DNA from: CAYJVB01 sp964373575
GTDB lineage: Archaea > Aenigmatarchaeota > Aenigmatarchaeia > CG10238-14
Length of the DNA: 16,050 nt
Direction of reading: 5' to 3'
Assembly: GCA_964373575.1 (NCBI GenBank)
Contig: CAYJVB010000015.1
Span: forward strand, 1 to 16,050
Positions 1 to 7,019 of this stretch are shown here, in pieces. The first letter of the stretch is position 1. The number at the start of each line of letters is the position of its first letter. The notes beneath the pieces are model-generated. The model was not told where the DNA came from. It did no database searches and worked only from the letters and a program-made list of their open reading frames with translations. The position numbers and the translations under genes were made by a program.

Positions 1-15
1 CCATCTAAAATTTTT

Positions 16-1050
16 TCATTTTTTTAGCCAGGCACCTAATCCTTTCTGTGTCCCTGCTTTTTTTATTTCAAGCAATCTGTTAACTGATTTTGTGATTCTC
101 TCTTCAGAAAAATCATGCTCGTCTATCATCAAATGCAATATTCTTTCCTTGTCGGGTTCTTTCATCTCCATTTCTACATCTTCTCCAACTGGAGGATTCT
201 TGAAGAAGTCAAATATTTCATGAGGATCATTATTAGATTCCCACTCTATATGCTGCAATATTTTATCAAGTGTTTTGTGCTCTGAAACTAATTTCAATGC
301 TGTTTTCGGTCCAACTTTTTTAACACCTTCAGGATTGTAATCTGTGCCGACAAGCATCCCTATTATAATTAATTGGTCTCTATCAATTTTCAATCCATCT
401 AAAACTTTCTCCAACTCTATCAATTCCGGCTTGACTTCAATCCATTTTTCTTGTCTAGGTAGTTTTCTCTTTCCTGTTACTGAAAGATTTTTCACAAGAC
501 GTGGTGAACCGAATAAAAGAGAATCAGAATCTTGACTACCAACAGAAAATGCTTTTCCGTTTTTGACGAGATAACTTGCTTGTGCCTCTCCCTCAGATGG
601 AGCTTGAATTGTTGGGATGCCCATAGCGTCTAACAGTCTTTGGCTTTCTAAAATCATGTCGTCTGTTAATTGAGATGCAGCTTGGGCATAAACCATTATA
701 TCTTCTTTTCTTCCTTCCTTCACTGCTTCAGTCCACTTCTTCCATGCTTCTGTCCTCTTTTCTTCTCTCTCAGTGATTGTTCTTCTTTTGAATTTAGGTG
801 GTTTGCCGTCGAAAACAAAAATAGGTTTAATTCCTGACTCAAACCAGCGGATAGTTCTATAGAGTAATCCTGATAGATGAGAAGTTACTCGACCTTTGCT
901 ATCTTTCAGTGGCTGACCGGTATCTCTGTCTCGGATTATGGAAAGGAACTGAAAGATTGTATTGTAGGCGTCTATTGCTATTTTCTTACCTGTTAAATCG
1001 CCTAGTTCTATCTCTTTCTTTGGTAGAATAGATGTGATCTGGGTTCCCAT
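16..1050 (-). CDS. fen: Flap endonuclease 1 (FEN-1)
   Basis: Structure-specific nuclease that removes 5' flaps during Okazaki-fragment maturation and base-excision repair. The 344-aa length is normal for archaeal FEN-1. The metal-binding acids are visible in order: D27 (IAIDAYN), D81 (VFDGKPP), E153 and E155 (PSEGEAQA), D174 and D176 (SQDSDS) and D237 (GTDYNPEG). The last is followed by the helix-two-turn-helix DNA-binding segment GVKKVGPKTALKL. The C-terminus, QKGLGAWLKK, resembles a PCNA-interacting box (QxxLxxWF), but L replaces the usual terminal F, so clamp binding may be weaker or altered. The ATG at 1050 has an AT-rich TATA-like box about 26 nt upstream, suggesting a leaderless message. 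The gene is complete; its stop codon lies 16 nt from the window edge. Identification is certain from the motifs. Confidence 0.97.
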   Translation of the reverse strand: MGTQITSILPKKEIELGDLTGKKIAIDAYNTIFQFLSIIRDRDTGQPLKDSKGRVTSHLSGLLYRTIRWFESGIKPIFVFDGKPPKFKRRTITEREEKRTEAWKKWTEAVKEGRKEDIMVYAQAASQLTDDMILESQRLLDAMGIPTIQAPSEGEAQASYLVKNGKAFSVGSQDSDSLLFGSPRLVKNLSVTGKRKLPRQEKWIEVKPELIELEKVLDGLKIDRDQLIIIGMLVGTDYNPEGVKKVGPKTALKLVSEHKTLDKILQHIEWESNNDPHEIFDFFKNPPVGEDVEMEMKEPDKERILHLMIDEHDFSEERITKSVNRLLEIKKAGTQKGLGAWLKK

Positions 1051-1071
1051 AATTAAAAGTTTGTTTTTAGC

Positions 1072-1080
1072 AATTTAAGA
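1072..1080 (-). promoter_or_regulatory. TATA-like box for fen
   Basis: Read on the minus strand this is TCTTAAATT, centred about 26 nt before the fen ATG at 1050. Archaeal transcription normally starts about 25 nt after the TATA box, so the start would fall at or next to the initiation codon (leaderless). This rests on spacing and composition only. Confidence 0.45.
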
Positions 1081-1132
1081 GAGTTATTATTTGGGGAAGC
1101 TCTAGTATTTGTGGAACAGTATTTGCTCATAC

Positions 1133-1624
1133 TCAAGTTCTAATTCCGAGTTTGTCGCTTATTTTATATAACTCATTCGGATTAACTAAAACTCTTGTGT
1201 CCGCATCCGTTCCCATTATCTCTAATCTTGTTGCCATGTTTTCATAAACAAACAATTGTGCCAACATAAAATATGGATATATATCTTCCATCCATATATC
1301 TGTCCTGCCTACTCTTTCTATCAGAGTGGCGGGAACTTCCAAGAATTTCATGCGAGTAAGTCTAATTCCAGAATCATCAACATATCTAATTCTGTAATCT
1401 CTGGGTATTCGATCTACGTTCTCTATTAGGTAACCACAAGGATTATTAAATTGTTCTTTGCTGCCACCTCTGCGATATCGTAATCCGTTCAAATAATTGT
1501 TCCATTGATCTGCATATCGAGCCAATTCCGCGTCTAGAATCCGCACTTTATCTTGTGGGACCGAGAAAGCCAAATCATTCGAACTGTACCTCCTCTTCAA
1601 TCCCCTTATTTTTAAAACTTGCAT
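1133..1624 (-). CDS. Hypothetical protein, 163 aa
   Basis: I do not recognise this family. The product is soluble-looking, with no signal peptide or membrane segment. It opens with a basic stretch (IRGLKRRYSS) and holds a charged middle rich in R, D and Y (DRIPRDYRIRYVDDSG). A mixed helical region follows (IYPYFMLAQLFVYENMATRL), ending in NPNELYKISDKLGIRT. One cysteine lies in NNPCGYL. The start at 1624 is supported by a TATA-like ATACTTAA (minus strand, about 1649-1658) roughly 29 nt upstream, the leaderless pattern also seen at fen. It has its own promoter and sits between fen and the small membrane protein on the same strand. It is probably a lineage-specific gene; no function is proposed. 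Confidence 0.75.
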   Translation of the reverse strand: MQVLKIRGLKRRYSSNDLAFSVPQDKVRILDAELARYADQWNNYLNGLRYRRGGSKEQFNNPCGYLIENVDRIPRDYRIRYVDDSGIRLTRMKFLEVPATLIERVGRTDIWMEDIYPYFMLAQLFVYENMATRLEIMGTDADTRVLVNPNELYKISDKLGIRT

Positions 1625-1648
1625 TTGCTATAATAGAGAAATCAACTT

Positions 1649-1658
1649 CTTAAGTATT
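1649..1658 (-). promoter_or_regulatory. TATA-like box for the 163-aa hypothetical gene
   Basis: On the minus strand the segment reads roughly AATACTTAAG, centred about 29 nt before the ATG at 1624, which fits a near-leaderless transcript. Support is positional only. Confidence 0.4.
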
Positions 1659-1678
1659 TCAATCACATAAAAATGTGT

Positions 1679-1963
1679 TTATTTCTTCTTCTTTTCCTTC
1701 TCTTCTTCTGCCTTAAGCTCCCTCTCGATTCTCCACTCGTCTAATTCTAGCCATACTATAAACAAGCCGATTAAAGCCATAAATGGAGGAACTGTACCTT
1801 GTAGTACTGTCCAAAGTGATCTTAAAGGCGTTAATTCAAGGTTTTTTCCTGCTACTGACATGTTAACTACTGGTCCCTCGTTCACGAAGTCATAAACATA
1901 GAGAACCAATGGTAAAACTAACAACACTAGGCCAATTAGAACCTTAACTAGTGCGTGTACCAT
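1679..1963 (-). CDS. Small two-helix membrane protein, 94 aa
   Basis: Unknown function. Two hydrophobic segments are evident: residues about 5-26 (LVKVLIGLVLLVLPLVLYVY) and about 58-74 (VPPFMALIGLFIVWLEL). A roughly 30-residue polar loop (NEGPVVNMSVAGKNLELTP) separates them. The tail is highly charged and lysine/glutamate-rich (ELKAEEEKEKKKK). With two helices, both ends should face the cytoplasm by the positive-inside rule. I chose the ATG at 1963 because GAGGTGAT lies 6 nt before it on the minus strand; a GTG at 1975 would overlap that ribosome binding site. It might be a small scaffold or an accessory subunit of a membrane complex, but nothing in the sequence settles this. Confidence 0.75.
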   Translation of the reverse strand: MVHALVKVLIGLVLLVLPLVLYVYDFVNEGPVVNMSVAGKNLELTPLRSLWTVLQGTVPPFMALIGLFIVWLELDEWRIERELKAEEEKEKKKK

Positions 1964-2124
1964 TCTATTAATCACCTCATTACTAGTAAAATTATTGGAG
2001 TTTTAGCTATTTAAGTGTTGGAGATAGTTTATCTTTGTTTCAGAAGTGATTCTAATGTTTCAAAAGTAGGGAAAAATGAAGACTTTTTCAACAAAGCTAG
2101 ATAGTTTTATTAATGTAATTTATT

Positions 2125-2150
2125 TATTGTGATATATATGTTTCACAATA
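2125..2150. promoter_or_regulatory. Inverted repeat TATTGTGA-N10-TCACAATA
   Basis: The two perfect 8-bp arms are 2125-2132 and 2143-2150, with a 10-nt AT-rich spacer. The repeat lies just upstream of the TATA-like box (2156-2165) of the 230-aa gene. Spacing between half-site centres is about 18 bp, under two helical turns, as expected for a dimeric DNA-binding regulator. The symmetry is seen in the sequence; the binding role is inferred. Confidence 0.5.
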
Positions 2151-2155
2151 TAAAT

Positions 2156-2165
2156 CTTTAAATAC
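2156..2165 (+). promoter_or_regulatory. TATA box for the 230-aa hypothetical gene
   Basis: CTTTAAATAC matches the archaeal TATA consensus. It is centred about 35 nt before the ATG at 2195, which predicts a short leader of around 9 nt. Confidence 0.6.
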
Positions 2166-2188
2166 TATTTATACTACTAAATAGTAGT
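2163..2188. promoter_or_regulatory. Overlapping palindromes at the predicted transcription start
   Basis: Two symmetric elements overlap. TACTATTTA (2163-2171) pairs with TAAATAGTA (2178-2186) across a 6-nt spacer. ACTACTA (2173-2179) pairs with TAGTAGT (2182-2188) across AA. They lie between the TATA box and the start codon, over the expected transcription start, where a bound protein would block RNA polymerase. A candidate operator, possibly autoregulatory. Confidence 0.45.
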
Positions 2189-2194
2189 GATGAT

Positions 2195-2887
2195 ATGAGG
2201 TATACGTTTGATGACGTAAAAAGTCAGTTATTGAATTTAACTGAAGTGGTTGTAAGAGGTATTGAAAGGCCTGAGGACGACCCAACAATGATTCCTGAGT
2301 ATACAGTTGGAGAAAAATTTAGTCGTGTTGATAGAGGGCTTTTTGGCTTAGCACCATATGCATTTACTAAAAAGGATAAAGGATATGGAAAAGTCGATTA
2401 TGATAGCAGAATGATGTTGATCGTTGTCGATAGGGATGGCGCTGTATATGCACTTCCTTTACCTTCAAAAAATGGAATACCTCCAACTCTTTATGAAATA
2501 TTAAAAGATGGTGGATATGAGAATGAAATTGTACCATTTACTCCTACCTTTGTTAGCACACTTTGCAGCAAGGATAATGACGGTTTGAAATTTGTAGATT
2601 ATACATTAAGAGAAAAATGGGAGGAAGCAGAAAGAAATGCAGCAGCAATTTTGGAAGAATCACAAGCTATAGAGGCAAAAGTACTAGCCGCTAGGGAAGA
2701 TGGGCTTGATTATGTTTTACCTATAGATTTATCAAAACCATTAGGAGAAAGACAAAGTGGAGCGACAAGAGAAGAAAGATGGGCAACTTCTACTTATTTA
2801 CAGAAAGCTTACGGAGATGCATTAGAAGAAGATAATAGAAGAAAATCTGGTGTTACAAAGGAAAAATCTAAAATCGATATAGTCTAA
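2195..2887 (+). CDS. Hypothetical protein, 230 aa
   Basis: I do not recognise a family. The product is soluble with no signal or membrane segments. The first ~130 residues look globular and beta-rich (MMLIVVDRDGAVYALPLP). Residues about 135-170 are a strongly charged helix (REKWEEAERNAAAILEESQ), and the tail is polar and basic (DNRRKSGVTKEKSKIDIV). It is the only plus-strand gene before the superoperon and stands alone behind a promoter with two sets of inverted repeats, so it is probably tightly regulated. Its TAA overlaps the stop codon of the convergent alkyltransferase gene by 4 nt, leaving no terminator space between them. A short GTGATG precedes the ATG at 2195. Confidence 0.75.
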   Translation: MRYTFDDVKSQLLNLTEVVVRGIERPEDDPTMIPEYTVGEKFSRVDRGLFGLAPYAFTKKDKGYGKVDYDSRMMLIVVDRDGAVYALPLPSKNGIPPTLYEILKDGGYENEIVPFTPTFVSTLCSKDNDGLKFVDYTLREKWEEAERNAAAILEESQAIEAKVLAAREDGLDYVLPIDLSKPLGERQSGATREERWATSTYLQKAYGDALEEDNRRKSGVTKEKSKIDIV

Positions 2888-3189
2888 TTTTTTGAAAATT
2901 TGAACAGAACTTTTTCTAAATCCATTATCTTATTATTTTTTATCCTTATTCCCTCACTTTCTAGAAGTTTTATCTTATCTTTTAAGTTGCCAGTAAAACC
3001 GCCAATGTCTCCTGAAGTGCTAATGACACGGTGACAGGGAACGGCTGGGGCATAGGGATTTCTTCCGCAGGCATTACCGACAGCTCGATAGGCTTTTGTG
3101 TTCAGCGCATGAGCTACCTCTTTATAAGTCGTTACTTTGCCTTTGGGAATCTTTTTCATAATATTCCATACTTTTTCGTCAAATTTCAT
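2884..3189 (-). CDS. ogt: Methylated-DNA-[protein]-cysteine S-methyltransferase, short single-domain form
   Basis: Suicide repair enzyme that moves O6-alkyl groups from guanine to its own cysteine. The 101-aa product is only the C-terminal catalytic domain of the family. It has the helix-turn-helix start (KGKVTTYKEVA), the YRAVG element with the arginine finger R35, the asparagine-hinge region (GRNPYAPAVP) and the active-site PCHRV with acceptor C52, then GGFTGNLKDK. Because cysteine is present, it is a transferase rather than an alkyltransferase-like protein, which has W there. I chose the ATG at 3189: the in-frame ATG at 3231 would add 14 non-conserved residues and overlap the upstream gene. 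It lies 24 nt after the 79-aa gene on the same strand and is likely co-transcribed with it. Its stop overlaps that of the convergent 230-aa gene. Confidence 0.93.
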   Translation of the reverse strand: MKFDEKVWNIMKKIPKGKVTTYKEVAHALNTKAYRAVGNACGRNPYAPAVPCHRVISTSGDIGGFTGNLKDKIKLLESEGIRIKNNKIMDLEKVLFKFSKN

Positions 3190-3212
3190 AGCAATTCCAA
3201 TAATAGATAGAA

Positions 3213-3452
3213 TCATTCGATTAAATACCATTCATCTGTAAAATTATTCTGATATAAGTTGAAATGTTGATTTTCTGCTGAAGGGTTATCGAGGGGTTTA
3301 GCTACGACTTCAAAACGGTAACCTCTTATTTTTCCTTTTGATGAAAATGTTGCTGTAGAAATAACTCTGTCTATCCGATAATCGACTCCTTCATAAGAGA
3401 AAGCTGATGGGAAAATACCCCTTGTTTTTACTGGTATTGAAATTTGTGTCAT
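3213..3452 (-). CDS. Small hypothetical protein, 79 aa
   Basis: Unknown function. The composition suggests a compact beta-rich fold: alternating hydrophobic strands (DYRIDRVISTATF, IRGYRFEVVAKPL) and an aromatic C-terminus (DEWYLIE). There is no cysteine, signal peptide or membrane span. The ATG at 3452 is well supported by AGGTGA 6 nt upstream on the minus strand, with an AATTTTAAATTAAA promoter-like stretch about 20-30 nt upstream. It is divergent from rpl15e, with back-to-back promoters in the 90-nt gap, and precedes the alkyltransferase gene, so the two may be one operon. No role is proposed. Confidence 0.7.
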   Translation of the reverse strand: MTQISIPVKTRGIFPSAFSYEGVDYRIDRVISTATFSSKGKIRGYRFEVVAKPLDNPSAENQHFNLYQNNFTDEWYLIE

Positions 3453-3496
3453 GATTTCACCTGTTTCTTTAATTTAAAATTATTAGAGGGGTAAAC

Positions 3497-3505
3497 AATT
3501 TAAAT
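3497..3505 (+). promoter_or_regulatory. TATA box of rpl15e and the superoperon
   Basis: AATTTAAAT matches the archaeal TATA consensus. Its centre is about 42 nt before the rpl15e ATG at 3543, predicting a leader of roughly 15 nt that contains the GGGTGTT ribosome binding site. This is the likely main promoter for the long plus-strand run of genes. Confidence 0.6.
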
Positions 3506-3542
3506 CTCTCTATTTAACTTAATCTAGTATTTGGGTGTTAAA

Positions 3543-4052
3543 ATGAAGGGATTATATCAAAGGGTTAGGAATGTGTGGAAAGGGCAAGATAAGGAATTGA
3601 AAGAAATAAGAAGGCAAAGGTTAATAGAGTGGAGACGCGAACCGAGATTTAAAAGAGTTGATAACCCAACAAGAATTGATCGCGCAAGATCTGTTGGTTA
3701 TAAGGCTAAACAGGGATTCATATTAGTTAGAGCTAGATTACAGCGTGGTGGTAGAGATAGGCCGAAATATGGAAGGAAGGGAAGGAAGCCTTCTAAAGCA
3801 GGATTGAAAAGATATTACACCACACAATCATTACAGGCTGTTGCTGAGCAGAGAGTTGCTAGAAAATATCCTAATCTTGAAGTTCTCAATTCATATATGG
3901 TAGGTCAAGATGGAAGGTACAGGTGGGTTGAAGTTATTTTAGTTGATAGAGATCATCCCTCTATTAAAGCTGATAGAAAAATGAAGTGGATTGTCAGCCA
4001 TAGAAGAAGAGTTTTCAGAGGGATGACAGCTGCTGCGAAAAGGGCAAGGTAA
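3543..4052 (+). CDS. rpl15e: Large ribosomal subunit protein L15e (eL15)
   Basis: Structural protein of the archaeal and eukaryotic large ribosomal subunit that binds 23S rRNA. The 169-aa, strongly basic product begins MKGLYQRVRNVWKG and carries the family hallmarks: RRQRLIEWRREPRFKRVDNPTR (residues about 26-47), ARSVGYKAKQGF, VRARLQRGGRDRPKYGRK, EVLNSYMVGQDGRYRWVEVILVD and the C-terminal HRRRVFRGMTAAAKRAR. The ATG at 3543 is preferred over the TTG at 3531 because GGTGTT sits 5 nt before it and the family starts with MK/MG at this point. It leads the superoperon, 28 nt before rnp3, the usual archaeal order. Confidence 0.98.
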   Translation: MKGLYQRVRNVWKGQDKELKEIRRQRLIEWRREPRFKRVDNPTRIDRARSVGYKAKQGFILVRARLQRGGRDRPKYGRKGRKPSKAGLKRYYTTQSLQAVAEQRVARKYPNLEVLNSYMVGQDGRYRWVEVILVDRDHPSIKADRKMKWIVSHRRRVFRGMTAAAKRAR

Positions 4053-4080
4053 TTAATTTCCGAAATTCTAAGAGTTTATT

Positions 4081-4794
4081 ATGGTATATTATGATTTTCA
4101 TATTCATTCAGCGTTTTCTGAAGGTAATAGCTCACTAGAGGATATTACAAACAGGGCAAAAATGTTGGGTTATTCTGGTATTTGTTTTTCAGCATATTAC
4201 ACAGGCAAAGATCAATTAGAAAAAATAAAAACTAAAGCGAATAAAGTAAGCAAAGAGTTTGGCGTAGAAATCTTTGTTGGTTTAGAAGCTAGAAATCCTA
4301 ATGAAATGAATCGCCTGATTAGAATTAGAAGAGAGTATGATGTTTTGTTGGCTAGAGGATCTGATTTGGAGATGAATAGGCTTGCTGTAGAAACTCCAGA
4401 AGTTGATATATTAACACACCCAGAACTTGGAAGAAGAGATTCTGGATTCAACCATGTAATGGCAAGAGAAGCTGCAAAAAATAATGTTGCTATTGAAATC
4501 AATTTTAGGGAAATTTTGTTATCATCGAAGGGAACAAGATCTCTGATTTTGAAAAATATTGCTGAAAATGTAATGATTTGCAAAAAATATAAGGCACCGT
4601 TGATATTATGTTCTGGGGCGATATCGCATTGGCAGATCAAAGATCCAAAAGTCTTAATGTCACTAGGAACTCTGTTAGGATTAGAATTAAATGAAGCTAA
4701 GAGATCATTAAGTGACGTGCCAAGAAACATTATGAAAATGATAAAAGAAAGAAAATCTGGGAAGTGGATAATGCCGGGGGTAAAGGAGATTTAA
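4081..4794 (+). CDS. rnp3: Ribonuclease P protein component 3 (Rpp30/Rnp3)
   Basis: Protein subunit of archaeal RNase P, which matures tRNA 5' ends; it pairs with Rnp2 (Pop5) to support the catalytic RNA. It has a PHP-like TIM-barrel fold. Signature segments are YYDFHIHSAFSEGN at the N-terminus, SGICFSAYY, IFVGLEARNPNEMNRL, DVLLARGSDLEMNRLAVETPEVDILTHPELGR (residues about 87-118), VAIEINFREIL and the C-terminal LCSGAISHWQIKDPK. The 237-aa length is typical. It follows rpl15e by 28 nt, as in many archaea. In most archaeal superoperons rnp2 comes directly next; here three unrelated genes separate them. Confidence 0.96.
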   Translation: MVYYDFHIHSAFSEGNSSLEDITNRAKMLGYSGICFSAYYTGKDQLEKIKTKANKVSKEFGVEIFVGLEARNPNEMNRLIRIRREYDVLLARGSDLEMNRLAVETPEVDILTHPELGRRDSGFNHVMAREAAKNNVAIEINFREILLSSKGTRSLILKNIAENVMICKKYKAPLILCSGAISHWQIKDPKVLMSLGTLLGLELNEAKRSLSDVPRNIMKMIKERKSGKWIMPGVKEI

Positions 4795-4827
4795 AGCATA
4801 TTTGTTTGAAAAACGAAAGGTGATGTT

Positions 4828-5607
4828 ATGTCTGAATTAAAGATATCATACAGGGTGAAAGATCAAAAGATTGTTGCTATTTTGCATACACCAGAAAAAA
4901 AGAATAATGCTGGAATAATATTGGCACATGGATTAACAGTGAATAAGGATGAAGATGGTGTTTTTGTTAATCTCGCAAAAGAATTAGTTAATAATGGGTA
5001 TACTGTTCTTAGATTCGATTTCAGAGGACATGGTGAAAGTGATTTGAAATCAAAAGATTTCACAGTAACAACAGAAATAGAAGATATAGCAGCTTCTGTT
5101 AACTTCATGAAAAATTCTGGATTTAACAAAGTTGGTTTGTTAGGAGCAAGTTTTGGTGGAGGAACTTCTGCAATGTTTGTAGGAAAGAACCCTAAAGCTG
5201 TCAATTGCCTAATTTTGTGGAATCCGTTGCTTGACTACAATGAAGTATTTAATCCACAATTGCCATGGTCTGTGAAAAATTTCTCACCACAAAATTTCAG
5301 GTTACTCGAGACGCAGGGATATTTTGAATTACATGGCAGGTTTGAAGTCGGTAAAAAACTTTTTGAAGAGATGAGAAAAATGCACCCATGGAAATATTTT
5401 GAAAAAATTGATTGCCCAACATTGATCGTTCATGGCAGTAGAGATTCTTATATTTCATATCAGAATGCAAGGAAATATTCGTCGTTGCTTAAAGGACTGT
5501 CAAAATTTGAAACGATAGAAAATGCTGAACATGGGTTTCAAAAATCAGTTGAACAGAAAAGAGCGATTGAATTAACTCTGCAATGGTTTAATAGATGGTT
5601 GAGATGA
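4828..5607 (+). CDS. Alpha/beta-hydrolase (serine hydrolase/esterase-like)
   Basis: Cytosolic hydrolase of the alpha/beta fold; substrate unknown. A full catalytic triad is visible: nucleophile S108 in the elbow GASFGGG, D206 in VHGSRDSYI and H235 in ENAEHGF. The oxyanion segment is LAHGLTVNKDEDG (residues about 32-44), and a RFDFRGHGESD motif lies at about 62-72. The 259-aa length fits simple acyl-hydrolases and carboxylesterase-like enzymes of the dienelactone-hydrolase or YtfL-like groups. There is no signal peptide. AAAGGTGATG lies just before the ATG at 4828. It is the first of three genes inserted between rnp3 and rnp2, and its stop overlaps the next start (ATGA at 5604), so they are translationally coupled. 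No functional tie to RNase P is evident. Confidence 0.9.
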   Translation: MSELKISYRVKDQKIVAILHTPEKKNNAGIILAHGLTVNKDEDGVFVNLAKELVNNGYTVLRFDFRGHGESDLKSKDFTVTTEIEDIAASVNFMKNSGFNKVGLLGASFGGGTSAMFVGKNPKAVNCLILWNPLLDYNEVFNPQLPWSVKNFSPQNFRLLETQGYFELHGRFEVGKKLFEEMRKMHPWKYFEKIDCPTLIVHGSRDSYISYQNARKYSSLLKGLSKFETIENAEHGFQKSVEQKRAIELTLQWFNRWLR

Positions 5608-6065
5608 TAAACAAAAAAGAACTTCTAGATTTTATGTTGAAAGCCAGGACAAAAACTTATGCTGGAGCTGGGGGCAAAGTTGATCCTAAATTTGATGGAT
5701 CTGTGCAATTGGAATTTTCTGATGGCAAATGGTTTTACAGAGATGTTTATTATGTTGGTAATGGAATTTTTTTCGGCATGGATATTGTTCATTTTAATGG
5801 GAAACCGATTTGGGGAACTTCTTACTTTGGGGATTTCAAGGGAATAACTGAAGAGGAAGCTGATAAGATATTGAGGAAGGCTCTAATGACATTATGGGAT
5901 AAGACTAGGTTATGGAAAGCTGTTGAGTGGAATCAACCTGGATATACTTATGTTTGCAATGGAAGTGGAACGATTGATGAGTTAGAGGGGAAGGAAGAGA
6001 TTAGGAAACACAACAAAACAATTTTTGCTTTTTATTATAGAGGTGGATTTATTGCAGAGGAATAA
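5604..6065 (+). CDS. DUF5680 domain protein, 153 aa
   Basis: Matches the DUF5680 family as I know it: a short protein with an N-terminal helix ending in a TYAGAGGK turn, then strands WFYRDVYYVGNGIFFG, DIVHFNGKPIWGTSYFGDF, a helix rich in E and D, then YTYVCNGSGTIDELEGKEEI and a final FAFYYRGGFI. Function is not established for the family. It looks like a small cytosolic alpha+beta domain. I chose the ATG at 5604, which overlaps the hydrolase stop as ATGA with GGTTGAG just upstream; an ATG at 5595 adds three residues. Its 3' end overlaps the C39-like gene by 14 nt if that gene starts at TTG 6052. The tight packing indicates a single transcript from the hydrolase onward. Confidence 0.8.
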   Translation: MINKKELLDFMLKARTKTYAGAGGKVDPKFDGSVQLEFSDGKWFYRDVYYVGNGIFFGMDIVHFNGKPIWGTSYFGDFKGITEEEADKILRKALMTLWDKTRLWKAVEWNQPGYTYVCNGSGTIDELEGKEEIRKHNKTIFAFYYRGGFIAEE

Positions 6066-6660
6066 ACTATCTCCAATATTTATATTAAAAAAACACCCGA
6101 AGGAGTATCTTAAACAAGGTTTCAGTCATTGTGGCGCATATTCTGTTAAAGGTATTTTAAGCGCTTTTGGAAAAGATACTAAAAACCATCCGAAGGAATA
6201 TCATAAAAATTGGATTAGTTGGATTACAGGTGCTGGGTTTACAAAATCATATTATGTAGATATGCTACAATCACAAGGATTTCAAGCTATTGGTAAAAAC
6301 GCCCAACATTTATCAGATGAAAATAAACTGAATTTACTTAAGAAATTGTTGTCGAAAAATATGCCTGTGATGTTGCTTATAGGAAATGGGTATACTAAAA
6401 ATGGTAAATTTAATTTTTTGAGAGCACAAATAGTTAGTCATTGGATCACACTATGGGGTTTTGATGATAAAAAGAAAATTTTCTATGTATATGATTCAGC
6501 TGTACCTAAAAAATTATATGACAAAAATATACCAATTGGAAACAAAAAAAGAACCTATTTGGAAATATTAAGAGATTGGAAGGGTAGTTTACTACCATCA
6601 ATAATGATGTGGGGACAATATTTTTACATTCAAATAGATAGTAGTGATAAAAATGAATAA
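6052..6660 (+). CDS. C39-like (papain-fold) cysteine peptidase domain protein
   Basis: A 202-aa protein with the residue pattern of C39-type cysteine peptidases: Q22 (oxyanion) and C27 in KQGFSHCGAYS, H130 in VSHWITLWGFDD and D148 in FYVYDSA. This order and spacing fit peptidase C39 or C39-like domains. No exporter ATPase, signal peptide or membrane span is attached, so it would act in the cytosol. The start is unusual: I prefer TTG 6052 because GAGGTGG (6040-6046) lies 5 nt before it. The alternative ATG at 6025 has no such site and overlaps the DUF5680 gene by 41 nt. The AT-rich, A-ending codon use differs from neighbouring rnp2, hinting at recent acquisition. Substrate unknown. Confidence 0.72.
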   Translation: MQRNKLSPIFILKKHPKEYLKQGFSHCGAYSVKGILSAFGKDTKNHPKEYHKNWISWITGAGFTKSYYVDMLQSQGFQAIGKNAQHLSDENKLNLLKKLLSKNMPVMLLIGNGYTKNGKFNFLRAQIVSHWITLWGFDDKKKIFYVYDSAVPKKLYDKNIPIGNKKRTYLEILRDWKGSLLPSIMMWGQYFYIQIDSSDKNE

Positions 6661-7000
6661 AATGAAGATACTTCCATCAACACTGAGAAAGAAAAAAAGG
6701 TACATCTATTTTCAAGTGACCTCTGAAGAGCCAATTGAATATTCAGATTTGGAAGCTGCATTATGGAACAGGATGTTGGATTTTCTTGGAGAGCATGGTG
6801 TTTCAAAAACTTCGGTTTGGTTGATGAAGGATTTGTGGAACAAAGATAATCAAACTGGAGTGATTAGTTGTAATAATAAAGCTGTTCAGGAAGTGATAGC
6901 TACGTTGGGCTTGGTTGATAGACTAGGGGATAATAGAGTAACATTTAAGATTCTGAAGGTTTCTGGGACGATTAGAGGCACTAGGAAAGGGAAAATGTAA
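6653..7000 (+). CDS. rnp2: Ribonuclease P protein component 2 (Pop5/Rnp2)
   Basis: Partner of Rnp3 in archaeal RNase P. The 115-aa protein carries the Pop5 pattern: N-terminal KILPSTLRKKKRYIYFQV, a ferredoxin-like core with EYSDLEAALWNRMLDFLGEHG, the strand and turn NQTGVISCNNKAVQEVIATL and the C-terminal VSGTIRGTRKG, which corresponds to the conserved VSGTI element. It ends soon after this motif, shorter than some homologues. I chose the ATG at 6653 because GTGA lies 5 nt upstream and its MNKMKILPSTLR start matches the usual N-terminal extension length; the ATG at 6662 is also possible. It overlaps the end of the C39-like gene by 8 nt. Its separation from rnp3 by three foreign genes is atypical. 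Confidence 0.93.
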   Translation: MNKMKILPSTLRKKKRYIYFQVTSEEPIEYSDLEAALWNRMLDFLGEHGVSKTSVWLMKDLWNKDNQTGVISCNNKAVQEVIATLGLVDRLGDNRVTFKILKVSGTIRGTRKGKM

Positions 7001-7002
7001 TT

Positions 7003-7019
7003 TTCTATATAGAATTTTT
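7003..7019. terminator. Palindrome plus T-run after rnp2
   Basis: TTCTATATAGAA (7003-7014) is a perfect 12-nt palindrome followed at once by TTTTT (7015-7019), just after the rnp2 stop. A T-run is enough for archaeal termination, so this may end or attenuate the upstream transcript. It is weak (AT-only core), and the overlapping TTTTTAAAA could instead be a promoter for what follows. Confidence 0.35.

Noticed and set aside
4212..4730. Minus-strand 172-aa frame
   Set aside because: Lies wholly antisense to rnp3, whose identity is certain; its hydrophobic content is a reverse-strand artefact.
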